Assembly (NCBI GenBank): GCA_944368155.1
Contig: CALVWW010000005.1
Location: 1 to 64,000 of the forward strand
Direction of reading: 5' to 3'
DNA length: 64,000 nt
Source of the DNA: an uncultured Clostridia bacterium
GTDB taxonomy: Bacteria; Bacillota; Clostridia; Christensenellales; Borkfalkiaceae
Shown: in pieces, positions 42,932 through 50,813 of the stretch
Position numbering within the stretch: position 1 is the stretch's first letter
Layout: each line of letters starts with the position of its first letter
The notes under the pieces: model-generated
What the model saw: only the letters and a program-made list of their open reading frames with translations
Told to the model about the DNA's origin: nothing
Databases searched by the model: none
Program-made: the position numbers and the translations under genes

Positions 42932-42992
42932 TGTTTTGCGCAACGGCCGCCGGGCAACGGCGGCGTATATAAAATAAATAAAGCGTCGGAAA

Positions 42993-44639
42993 TCAGATGT
43001 ATTTTGAAATATCCACCTCAGCGGTATTGACCTGCATGAGCTTTTCGCGCACCTTTAAGACATAGGGTGCGGAAACGGAAACTTCGTCCAGCCCGATGGC
43101 CGCGAAAAAACCGGTCAGTTCGGTATTCTTGCCAAGTTCTCCGCACAGTCCCACCCATTTACCCTTTTTGTGCGCGTTTTCAACTACGGTTTTAATCAGG
43201 CGGAGCACGGCCTTATGTTTTGCGTCGAACATATTTTCAAGGCGGCTGTTCTGCCTGTCGATTGCGAGGGTATATTGCGTAAGGTCGTTTGAACCTATGG
43301 AGAAAAAGTCGGCGATATCGGCAAGGTCGTCGGAAATGACGGCAGCCGCGGGAGTCTCTATCATAATACCTATCTCCACCTTGTCGTCGAAGGGCACACC
43401 TTCGGCCTTGAGCTCATTGCGCACATCGAACGCCATCTTTTTTACCCACTTTACTTCATCGACGGAGATTATCATGGGTACCATGATTTTAAGCTTGCCG
43501 TAGACAGACGCGCGGTAGAGCGCGCGGAGCTGGGTCTTCATTATTTCGGGCCGTTCCAGACATATTCTGAGCGACCTTAAGCCCATGGCCGGGTTCTCCT
43601 CTTCAGGCAGATTGAAGTAGCTCACTTTTTTATCCGCGCCGATATCCATGGTGCGTATTATCACCGTTCTGCCGCCCATGGCCTCCAGAGTCTGGCGGTA
43701 TTCGTTGAACTGGTAGTCCTCGGCGGGGTAGTCGGAAGAATCGAGATACAGAAATTCACTGCGCATCAGGCCTATGCCGTGCGCGTCGTTTTCGAGCGCG
43801 GCGGCGACGTCCTTCGACTTGCCTATATTGCAGTATATTTCCATTGTTCTGCCGTCGGCCGTGGTATTGGGGCGGCCGATAAGGCTCCTTCGGAACGCCT
43901 CCTCCTCAATGAGTTTGTTGAGCCGGGCGGTATACTCTTGCAACTGCGCGGGGGTAGGGTCGATAATTATTTTGCCGCTGAAGCCGTCGATAATGCCCGT
44001 CTTACCCTCGTAGCTCTTGTCCATTTTAACGCCTGTTGCCACTACGCAGGGCAGCGACATGGAACGCGCGATAATGGCCATGTGCGAGGAAACCGAACCT
44101 TTTGAAGTTACAAGGCCCAGAAGCTTGCTCTTTTCAAAGCCTACAATCTCGGAAGGATTGACGTCGTCCGCAACGACAATGGCGCTGTCTTCGAGACGGA
44201 TTGTGCGCGCCGAACCGCAGATGTGGTCGGTTATGCGCCCCGAGATGTCCTTTACGTCGTTTGCGCGCCCCTGCATATACTCGTCGTCCATGGCGGCAAA
44301 CATTGCCGCAAGCTCCTCCGCGGCGCTCTGAACGGCATAGGCGGCGTTATAGCCTTCGTTTATCTTGGCCATCACGAGGTCCTCAAAGTCGAGGTCGTCC
44401 ACCATCATCATGTGAATGGAAAAAATCTCCGCCTGAGAGACGCCCGCGCGTGCGAGGGTCCTCTCGTACAGCTGCTGTAAGTCTGCCTTGGCGCTCTCCC
44501 TCGCTGAATTGAACTTGGCTGTTTCGGCAGAAATATCCCCGCTCTTTTCGTCGGTTATGTGTTTTGCGTGCCTTTCCATGAGGTGCACCGGGCCGATTGC
44601 GATGCTTTCATACACCGCCTTGCCATAATATTCTATCAT
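42993..44639 (-). CDS. ptsI: Phosphoenolpyruvate-protein phosphotransferase (Enzyme I)
   Basis: Enzyme I takes phosphate from PEP and passes it to HPr. The phosphohistidine domain has GSVSSHMAIIARSMSLPCVV (His in SSHMA). The PEP-binding barrel has GIGLMRSEFLYLD, PAMGLRSLRICLERPE, VEIGIMIETPAA, FFSIGSNDLTQYTLAIDRQN and VGLCGELG. 548 residues is slightly shorter than usual (about 570). It lies 19 bp after ptsH as the last gene of the sucrose operon. Confidence 0.96.
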   Translation of the reverse strand: MIEYYGKAVYESIAIGPVHLMERHAKHITDEKSGDISAETAKFNSARESAKADLQQLYERTLARAGVSQAEIFSIHMMMVDDLDFEDLVMAKINEGYNAAYAVQSAAEELAAMFAAMDDEYMQGRANDVKDISGRITDHICGSARTIRLEDSAIVVADDVNPSEIVGFEKSKLLGLVTSKGSVSSHMAIIARSMSLPCVVATGVKMDKSYEGKTGIIDGFSGKIIIDPTPAQLQEYTARLNKLIEEEAFRRSLIGRPNTTADGRTMEIYCNIGKSKDVAAALENDAHGIGLMRSEFLYLDSSDYPAEDYQFNEYRQTLEAMGGRTVIIRTMDIGADKKVSYFNLPEEENPAMGLRSLRICLERPEIMKTQLRALYRASVYGKLKIMVPMIISVDEVKWVKKMAFDVRNELKAEGVPFDDKVEIGIMIETPAAAVISDDLADIADFFSIGSNDLTQYTLAIDRQNSRLENMFDAKHKAVLRLIKTVVENAHKKGKWVGLCGELGKNTELTGFFAAIGLDEVSVSAPYVLKVREKLMQVNTAEVDISKYI

Positions 44640-44658
44640 TTTGCCCCGCCTGTAAAAA

Positions 44659-44919
44659 TTAAAGATTTTCTTTAAACGTCTCTTCGAGCTTTAAAATCGC
44701 CGCGTCCTCATCGGCGCCGTCGCAACGCACGGTCACCTCTTCGCCGCTCTTTATGCCGAGACCCATAAGACCGAATATACGCTTGGCGTCCGCAGGCGCC
44801 TTGCCTGCCTTTTCGACCATAACTTTGCAGGCAAACGTTTTGGCAACGTTTACGATTACTCCTGCAGGACGGGCATGCACGCCCACGGGGTCAGTTATGA
44901 CATACTTGAACTCTTTCAT
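44659..44919 (-). CDS. ptsH: Phosphocarrier protein HPr, without the Ser46 site
   Basis: HPr carries phosphate from Enzyme I to the sugar permease. The active site GVHARPAG holds His15 and Arg17. The second conserved region reads AKRIFGLMGLG where classic Gram-positive HPr has KSIMGVMSLG. Arg47 therefore stands in place of the regulatory Ser46, and the segment has one extra residue. HPr kinase could not phosphorylate it there, so it would not act as CcpA co-repressor. 86 residues. It is cotranscribed with scrK and ptsI. Confidence 0.94.
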   Translation of the reverse strand: MKEFKYVITDPVGVHARPAGVIVNVAKTFACKVMVEKAGKAPADAKRIFGLMGLGIKSGEEVTVRCDGADEDAAILKLEETFKENL

Positions 44920-44937
44920 TTTTAATCTCCTTGATAA

Positions 44938-45900
44938 TTAATTTTTTATATTCATTTCTTCTGCGGTGGGATAAGAAGCGATTGCGCCCTCCCTCTCCAC
45001 CGATTTTGCGCAGTACAGATTTGAAAAGTTCAGATACTTTAAAAGCTTGCGCGAATCGATTTCTTCAAGTTCGTCGGCACGGACGTGGTCGGAATACAGC
45101 GAATGGAGAAACGAGCCGATAAAGGCGTCGCCCGCGCCCGTCGTGTCCACCACCTTTGCCTCGACGGCAAGCGAGGAGGCTGAACCGCGCCTGTTGAACG
45201 CCATGGCGCCGCTGTTGCCCTTTGTGTATACCAAAAGCTTCACATTGCCTTTCAAAAGCCCGTCGGCAGCGTCGTAGATGTCCGTTTTGCCCGTTATGAA
45301 CTCAAGCTCCTCGTCGGATATCTTGAGTATGTCGCACCGGGGGATAAATTCGTCGACGGCACGCTTTAATCGTGCGGGACTGTCCCAGAGGTTGAGGCGG
45401 AGATTTGGGTCGAAGGAAATTATGGCGCCTGCGCGCTTTGCATGCTCTATCGCCCTTTTATGCGCGCACTTCATGGGGAAGTCGCCGAGTGACACCGAGC
45501 AGAAGTGCAGCGCGTAGCAGTCGTCGAACCAGCTCTCCTCTATATCGTTCTCGCAAAGGAGCATATCGGCACCCGGGTTGCGGTAGAAGGAGAACGAGCG
45601 GTTGCCCGACTTATCGCGCGAGACGAAGGCGAGCGATGTATTTGCCTGCGGAGTGCGCATGACATGTGAACAGTCTATGCCGTTTGACGACAGGTATTCA
45701 TAAATCTTATCGCCGAAGGCGTCCTGTCCGAGCATAGTAATAAGGCTTGCCGCGCCGCCGAGACGGACAAACGCGCCGCATACATTTGCCGGCGCGCCGC
45801 CCACCTTGGGAATAAAGCTTGCGGCGTCCTTTACCTCGCAGCCCTGCTCGGAGGCTATCATATCGATGAGCGCCTCACCTATCGCAATAAGCTTCTTCAT
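44938..45900 (-). CDS. scrK: Fructokinase, PfkB family
   Basis: A 320-residue ribokinase-fold kinase that phosphorylates the fructose released from sucrose-6-phosphate. The N-terminal motif is PKVGGAPANVCGAFVRLGG, and the C-terminal motif DTTGAGDAFIGSF holds the catalytic Asp. The start lies inside the end of scrB (26-bp overlap), and ptsH follows 18 bp later. The operon context is the main reason for choosing fructokinase over other PfkB sugar kinases. Confidence 0.9.
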   Translation of the reverse strand: MKKLIAIGEALIDMIASEQGCEVKDAASFIPKVGGAPANVCGAFVRLGGAASLITMLGQDAFGDKIYEYLSSNGIDCSHVMRTPQANTSLAFVSRDKSGNRSFSFYRNPGADMLLCENDIEESWFDDCYALHFCSVSLGDFPMKCAHKRAIEHAKRAGAIISFDPNLRLNLWDSPARLKRAVDEFIPRCDILKISDEELEFITGKTDIYDAADGLLKGNVKLLVYTKGNSGAMAFNRRGSASSLAVEAKVVDTTGAGDAFIGSFLHSLYSDHVRADELEEIDSRKLLKYLNFSNLYCAKSVEREGAIASYPTAEEMNIKN

Positions 45901-47197
45901 ACGAAAACTCCCCGACCGCGCTCACTTCGCAGTCCTCAACCCCCTCGGCTTCTATGCCGCTGCCGCCGAACACCCGGGCGGTGAACACCTCTTCGCCGCC
46001 GTTGATAAATATTTCGGCTATCGTATCGTCAAAGAATATGAACAGCTCGCGCGGCTGTATGCTCAGGGTGCGCTCCGCGCGCCCGCAACCCCCGCTGATA
46101 AAGTAAAATTTTAAGTTTCTCTCCGCCGCCTCGATAACAAAACAGCCGCCTAGGGTTATCTTTGTGCCGGGCAGAGGTTTAACCTTTGCAAAAAATGTTT
46201 TAAGCGCGCTCTTTGCCGTGCGTTCGTACCCCTTTGCGAGCGAAAGTATTTCAGCTATGGGGAAACTGTATATCCTGCCGCCGCACTCCTTCAGTTCGCG
46301 GAAGGTCGTCAGGCAGTGTATCCATCCGTCGGGCAGAGTTTTATCGTAGGTATAGGGCAACGCGGCGTCGGCTATGCCCGCCCAGCCGACGAGTATTCTT
46401 CTGTTGCCGTCGGCATATGTCTGGGGAGCGTAAAAATCGTAACCCTTGTCCCATTCATGGTAAGTCTGTCTGCCGATTTTTTGTACGCAGTAGCCCGAGG
46501 AGAAGAGATTGCGGAAGTTTTCGCCCTCAGCCTCTACGCCCTGCGGACAGAAGGAATATACCTTTTTGCCGCCGAGGGTAAATATATCGGGGCACTCGAG
46601 CATATAGCCGAAATCAACGAATATACAGTCCTTATAAAAACTCCAGCTTTCAAGGTCGGGCGAACTGTAGATTAGCAAGGCGCCGCGGCTGTCCCTTGTT
46701 CTGCCGCCGAGCACCATGAAGTATCTGCCGTCCTCTTCCCACACTTTGGGGTCGCGCACGTGGCAGGAATAGTATTCGGGGTAGTCGGCATTCGTGAGAA
46801 TAATTCTCTTCTCCGAAAAGTGCACTCCGTCGTCAGTCGTGACAGAGAATACGGTGGCAAGCCTGCCCGAATTTATATAGTCGAAGTCGCCCGCCTGCTT
46901 TACGTTGCCCGTATAGAACAGGTAGAGCGTACCCCCGCGCTCTATGGCGCTGCCCGAATATACGCCGTCCCTGTCGAGCGGGTTATCGGGCGCAAGCGCC
47001 ATTCCACGGAAGATATAATTTTTAAAATCTGTCGTCGTATAGTGTCCCCAGCCCTTCGGCCCTGCCGCAGGATATTCGGGCGCCGACTGAAAGAATATGT
47101 GGCGCTCGCCTTTATAAAGGCACAGGCCGTTGGGGTCGTTAAGCCAGCCGCGGCGGGGCATAAGATGTGCAGAGCACTTATAATTTATTTTACGCAT
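45875..47197 (-). CDS. scrB: Sucrose-6-phosphate hydrolase, GH32
   Basis: An invertase-type hydrolase that splits sucrose-6-phosphate into glucose-6-phosphate and fructose. The five-bladed-propeller signature WLNDPNG contains the nucleophile Asp; VRDPKV is the transition-state motif, and LECPDIF carries the acid-base Glu. A shorter C-terminal beta-sandwich follows. About 440 residues, at the short end for GH32. I start at the ATG of MRKINYKC; a GTG three codons earlier is an alternative. The start overlaps the end of the permease gene. Confidence 0.93.
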   Translation of the reverse strand: MRKINYKCSAHLMPRRGWLNDPNGLCLYKGERHIFFQSAPEYPAAGPKGWGHYTTTDFKNYIFRGMALAPDNPLDRDGVYSGSAIERGGTLYLFYTGNVKQAGDFDYINSGRLATVFSVTTDDGVHFSEKRIILTNADYPEYYSCHVRDPKVWEEDGRYFMVLGGRTRDSRGALLIYSSPDLESWSFYKDCIFVDFGYMLECPDIFTLGGKKVYSFCPQGVEAEGENFRNLFSSGYCVQKIGRQTYHEWDKGYDFYAPQTYADGNRRILVGWAGIADAALPYTYDKTLPDGWIHCLTTFRELKECGGRIYSFPIAEILSLAKGYERTAKSALKTFFAKVKPLPGTKITLGGCFVIEAAERNLKFYFISGGCGRAERTLSIQPRELFIFFDDTIAEIFINGGEEVFTARVFGGSGIEAEGVEDCEVSAVGEFSYEEAYCDR

Positions 47198-49041
47198 ATC
47201 AAACACTTTGTTTCAAGATGAGTATAGGGTTTTTGCTGCATGTTTACTTCCGTATAATCGTCGGAATTGGTGACGATTACGGGAGTGGTTATATCATAGC
47301 CTGCCTTTTTGATTTTACGGGCGTTGAATCTGATGAGCGGCTGTCCGCGCACCACCTTGTCGCCCTCCTTTACGAGAGGAGTAAAGTGTTTCCCGTCGAG
47401 CTCGACTGTGTTAATGCCGATGTGAATGAGCACCTCGGCGCCGTTGCCCGTGAGGCCTATGGCGTGATGCGTTTCAAACAGCGTGGAAACCTCTCCGTCG
47501 AAGGGAGCATAGACCACCGCATTGCCCGTAAATATGTTCATGCGGGGAATTACCGCCATGCCGCGGCCGAGAACGCCCTGCGAGAATGTGGCGTCATTCA
47601 CCTTGGAGAGGGGAATGGCCCTGCCCTTTACAGGGGCGGCTATCTCGTTTTCGGCGAGCGCCTCGAGGTCGTGGTGCAAAAAGAATGATACCACAAAGGC
47701 CACTGCAGACGCAACAACTATGCCGAGAAGGTATAACAGAAGATTCCTCAGATTGAACATGGTGATGAGTATGCCGAATATGCCCGTAACGCCGTATGCG
47801 TTGGCCTCTACGCCGAGGAGGGCAACCAGCCAGCCGCCTACCGCTCCGCCTATACATCCGGCGATGAGCGGCCTTTTAAAGCGCAGGTTTACGCCGAAGA
47901 TTGCGGGCTCGGTTATGCCGAGATAGGCCGAGAGCGCGGCGGGATAGGCAACCGAACGGAGCTTTTTGTCTTTGGTTTTAACGGCAACCGCAAGGCAGGC
48001 GGCGCCCTGCGCGGTGTTTACGCAGGTAGCTATAGGCATCCACGGGTTGAAACCTGTAGCCGAAATGAGGCCCGCTTCGATTGCGTTATACATGTGGTGC
48101 AGGCCGCATACGACAGTGAGAGCATACACTGCGCCGATGATGAGGCCGCCGAAACCGTAAGGAATGTGGATAAACCATTCGCAGGCGTCGAGCACGCAGT
48201 TTTCAACCGTGCTGAAGACGGGGCCGATGACAAGCATAGTTGCCGTTGCCGTTACGAGAAGAGTTACGAGCGGAGTTACGAACAGGTCGATTACCGCGGG
48301 AACTACTTTGTGCAGGCGCCTTTCAAGAAGGGACATTATCCAGATAGAGAGGACGACAGGTATTACGTGTCCCTGCAGGCCCATTAATTTCACCTCGAAA
48401 TCGCCTATCGCAAACAAAATATATTCCGAGGCGTTTTCAGCGCCTGCGTTCCATGCATTGAGAAAGTCGGGATGAACCATAATTATGCCCATCACCGCGG
48501 CAAGAAGGGTATTGCATTTGAACACCTTGCTGGCCGATACCGCAATTAGCACGGGCAGGAAGGCAAACGCCGCATTGGAGATTGCGTGGAAGAGCACATA
48601 GAAGTTGTTCTCCGTCATGCCCGAAAGAGCGGGTATCTGCGTGAGTCCCTCCAAAAGTCCCATCAGAATGCCGCACGCAACGATTGCGGGGATTATGGGT
48701 ACAAACACGTCGCCCAGCGTTTTTATCAGTCTTATAAATATGTTCTGCTTGTTAGCGGCGGCCTGCTTTACTTCCTCTTTGGTGGCCGCCTCTATGCCTC
48801 CCTCCTTTAAAAACTCGTCGTAAACTTTGTTTACCGTGCCCGTCCCTATGATGACCTGAAGCTGACCGCTGGCCTCGAACACGCCCTTTACGCCGTCGAT
48901 ATTCTCAAGCTTTGATTTGTTGACAAGCTTGTTATCTGCGATGACAAGGCGCAGCCTTGTGGCGCAGTGTGCCGCCGAGACAACGTTCTTCCCGCCGCCG
49001 ATATTTTCCAGAATATCTATGGCAACCTTGTTGTAGTCCAT
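47185..49041 (-). CDS. scrA: Sucrose-specific PTS permease, EIIBCA
   Basis: A three-domain permease of the glucose-sucrose PTS family. EIIB comes first, with phosphocysteine Cys26 in AAHCATRLRL. EIIC has about ten membrane segments, beginning near LIKTLGDVFVPIIPAIVACGILMG and including GGAVGGWLVALLGVEANAYGV. EIIA comes last, with the phospho-His motif AEVLIHIGINTVELDG. I start at MDYNKVAIDI, 618 residues, with AGGAGGGAAAG upstream. Sucrose specificity rests on the adjacent GH32 hydrolase and fructokinase; trehalose or beta-glucoside is less likely. Confidence 0.92.
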   Translation of the reverse strand: MDYNKVAIDILENIGGGKNVVSAAHCATRLRLVIADNKLVNKSKLENIDGVKGVFEASGQLQVIIGTGTVNKVYDEFLKEGGIEAATKEEVKQAAANKQNIFIRLIKTLGDVFVPIIPAIVACGILMGLLEGLTQIPALSGMTENNFYVLFHAISNAAFAFLPVLIAVSASKVFKCNTLLAAVMGIIMVHPDFLNAWNAGAENASEYILFAIGDFEVKLMGLQGHVIPVVLSIWIMSLLERRLHKVVPAVIDLFVTPLVTLLVTATATMLVIGPVFSTVENCVLDACEWFIHIPYGFGGLIIGAVYALTVVCGLHHMYNAIEAGLISATGFNPWMPIATCVNTAQGAACLAVAVKTKDKKLRSVAYPAALSAYLGITEPAIFGVNLRFKRPLIAGCIGGAVGGWLVALLGVEANAYGVTGIFGILITMFNLRNLLLYLLGIVVASAVAFVVSFFLHHDLEALAENEIAAPVKGRAIPLSKVNDATFSQGVLGRGMAVIPRMNIFTGNAVVYAPFDGEVSTLFETHHAIGLTGNGAEVLIHIGINTVELDGKHFTPLVKEGDKVVRGQPLIRFNARKIKKAGYDITTPVIVTNSDDYTEVNMQQKPYTHLETKCLICVK

Positions 49042-49073
49042 CTTTCCCTCCTGACGCTCATTTTTCGCTGTAT

Positions 49074-49152
49074 ATGGTATCGTTCCCATTTAAATTTATG
49101 GTATCGTTCCCATATCCGCAAACATTGTAACACTATCACATTTGCTTGTCAA
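49074..49152 (-). promoter_or_regulatory. Promoter and double LacI-type operator of the sucrose operon
   Basis: Minus strand TTGACA (49152-49147), 17-base spacer, TACAAT (49129-49124). The same 16-bp operator, ATGGTATCGTTCCCAT on the plus strand, occurs twice just downstream, at 49098-49113 and 49074-49089 (24 bp apart). It is a near-palindrome centred on CG, as LacI-family regulators prefer. Binding would block the polymerase at or just after the start point. Confidence 0.88.
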
Positions 49153-49264
49153 TAGTTTTGATAAAAAAAATCAAAAAATTTTATATAGTAACATTTTTGT
49201 GCTTTCAGGCAAAAATAATGCGCCTTGGGGCAAAATATTTCAAATGTTACGCATTTTTCAGCGC

Positions 49265-49296
49265 AAAAGAAAAGAGCCGCTTTTGCACGGCTCTTA
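49265..49296 (-). terminator. Terminator of the LacI-type regulator gene
   Basis: Minus strand AAGAGCCG-TGCAAAAG-CGGCTCTT followed by TTCTTTT, 45 bp after the regulator's stop. Confidence 0.8.
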
Positions 49297-49340
49297 AAGA
49301 CGGGGGCCCCATGCTTTGCGCATTAAACGCTTCAAAAAAT

Positions 49341-50312
49341 TCACGTCGTCTGTTTGCGCTGGATGATAAAGTCCGTCTGAATATGCTTTATTTCGGTCGC
49401 CCCCTTGATTTTTTCGAGCAGAAGCGACGCGGCTATCTTTCCTCCGCCGAAGTAATCGAGATTGGCGCACGATATCTTGGGAGAACATACGTCGATTATC
49501 TCTGTTCCCCCCACGCAGCCGAGTGTAACATCCTCCGGTACGCGGCGGCCGGCCGACTTCAGATACTCAAGCGCGCCCGCGGCAATATGGTCGGTGGCGC
49601 AGAATATCGCGTCCGTTTCCGGATGAGCTTCAATAAGGCGCATGCATGCCTCATGCCCGCCCGACATATTGTAGCTGCTTATCTCCTCACAGTATCCGTC
49701 TATGCCGACGGCGCCAAGCGCTTTTAAAAAACCCTGCTTCCTGTCGCGTCCCGTCGAAAGGTCGTCCGGCCTTGTACCTATGACCGCCGGATGACGGCGC
49801 CCCTCCGCCACTATTTTTGCAATGCTCTCGGCTGCGGCGACATTGTTGTGATAGACGCACGAATATTTCTCGTGGTACTGGGCGAGTATCACAAACGGAA
49901 GTTTTATGTTCTCCATAACGCGCTCATGCTTAGGCGTAAACACCGAACCTATTAAAATTATGCCGTCTACAATACCCGCGTTGTTGAACAGCTCGAGATA
50001 ATTTATCTCTCTGTTTTCATCGTTATCTACGTTGGCAAGGAGAAGATAGTAGCCCTCGCCGTTGAGCACCGACGATATGCCGGAAACCATCTGGGAGATG
50101 GAATCTGAGTTTATTTTGGGAATGATTACGCCTATCTGCCTTGTCACTTTGCTTCGCAGCGACTTGGCCTGCTGTGACGGCACATAGCCCGTCTCTTCTA
50201 TCACTTTTCTTATCTTTTCGCGCTTTTCTTCGCTGACGTAGCCGCCGTTAAGATATCTCGAAACGGTGCTGTGCCCGACGCCTGCGAGCGCGGCGATGTC
50301 CTTTATCTGCAT
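49341..50312 (-). CDS. scrR: LacI-family sucrose operon repressor
   Basis: A 323-residue LacI/GalR regulator. The HTH is IKDIAALAGVGHSTVSRYLNGGYVSEEKREKIRKVIEETGYVPSQQAKSLRS, with the hinge helix at its end. The effector domain is periplasmic-binding-protein-like (IGVIIPKINSDSISQMVSGI ... DAIFCATDHIAAGALEYLK). It is divergent in function but not in direction from the operon it sits beside. Matching operators occur at its own promoter and twice before the permease gene, so it controls both. Confidence 0.92.
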   Translation of the reverse strand: MQIKDIAALAGVGHSTVSRYLNGGYVSEEKREKIRKVIEETGYVPSQQAKSLRSKVTRQIGVIIPKINSDSISQMVSGISSVLNGEGYYLLLANVDNDENREINYLELFNNAGIVDGIILIGSVFTPKHERVMENIKLPFVILAQYHEKYSCVYHNNVAAAESIAKIVAEGRRHPAVIGTRPDDLSTGRDRKQGFLKALGAVGIDGYCEEISSYNMSGGHEACMRLIEAHPETDAIFCATDHIAAGALEYLKSAGRRVPEDVTLGCVGGTEIIDVCSPKISCANLDYFGGGKIAASLLLEKIKGATEIKHIQTDFIIQRKQTT

Positions 50313-50318
50313 AACAAT

Positions 50319-50366
50319 ATGGTATCCTTACCATATTATTTTAGCACCGCTTTATCCATCTGTCAA
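50319..50366 (-). promoter_or_regulatory. Promoter and operator of the scrR-like gene (autoregulation)
   Basis: Minus strand TTGACA (50366-50361), 17-base spacer, TAAAAT (50343-50338). The operator ATGGTATCCTTACCAT lies at 50319-50334, on the start point and seven bases before the ATG. It matches the two operators at the permease promoter and is more symmetric than they are. Confidence 0.87.
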
Positions 50367-50510
50367 TAATAGTTTACAAAACTGTTATATGTAAAAATGC
50401 CCGAAATTTTATTGAAACGGGAAAAGTAACCGCCTCTGATAAAACTGGTGGTCAAAAATAGGCTGCGCCGTTAAACAAAGAAAAACTCCGTGCTATAATT
50501 TGAGTGTCAG

Positions 50511-50627
50511 ATGCAAATTAAAAACACGGAGAAACTCATAGAAGATTTTGAAAACAACTTATCACATTGCAGATGGAATTTCAAGTATCACATAGTTTTT
50601 GCGCTGAAATACAAACGCAAAACATAA
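50511..50627 (+). pseudogene. IS200/IS605-family transposase TnpA, N-terminal fragment
   Basis: An ATG opens a 38-codon frame whose second half reads HCRWNFKYHIVFALKYKRKT before a TAA. That is the N-terminal pattern of IS200-type TnpA (W-N-x-K-Y-H-I-V-F-x-x-K-Y-R-R-K). The catalytic HUH and Tyr parts are missing. Upstream, CTCCGTG and CACGGAG (about 50486-50533) form an IS-end-like hairpin. The element is dead. Confidence 0.8.
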
Positions 50628-50699
50628 AAGGTTACACATTGCACTTGTTTTTAATATTAAAAAATATACAAAAAAATATTAACTTTTTTATATCGGCAC

Positions 50700-50729
50700 T
50701 TGAATTATACTTTTAATTAATGTTATAAT
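50700..50729 (+). promoter_or_regulatory. Promoter of the repeat lipoprotein gene
   Basis: TTGAAT (50700-50705), 18-base spacer, TATAAT (50724-50729). Confidence 0.65.
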
Positions 50730-50740
50730 TGATATGCTGT

Positions 50741-50796
50741 GCACATGCTTTTGCGGCCGGGGCGTGGGTATGCGTAAGCATGTGCGGATATTTTTT
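50741..50796 (+). terminator. Terminator-like hairpin in the 5' leader of the repeat lipoprotein gene
   Basis: GCACATGCTT (50741-50750) pairs perfectly with AAGCATGTGC (50776-50785), followed by GGATATTTTTT. It begins a few bases after the predicted start point and ends before AAAGGAG and the ATG. It could act as an attenuator or as a protective 5' stem. Confidence 0.6.
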
Positions 50797-50813
50797 ACAA
50801 AGGAGAAACCCAC

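Larger units (their letters stand above)
50367..50813. other. Intergenic region with an IS200 remnant
   Basis: No intact gene. It contains the IS200/IS605 transposase fragment at 50511-50627, an AT-rich stretch, and the promoter plus 5' hairpin of the repeat lipoprotein gene. Confidence 0.65.
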
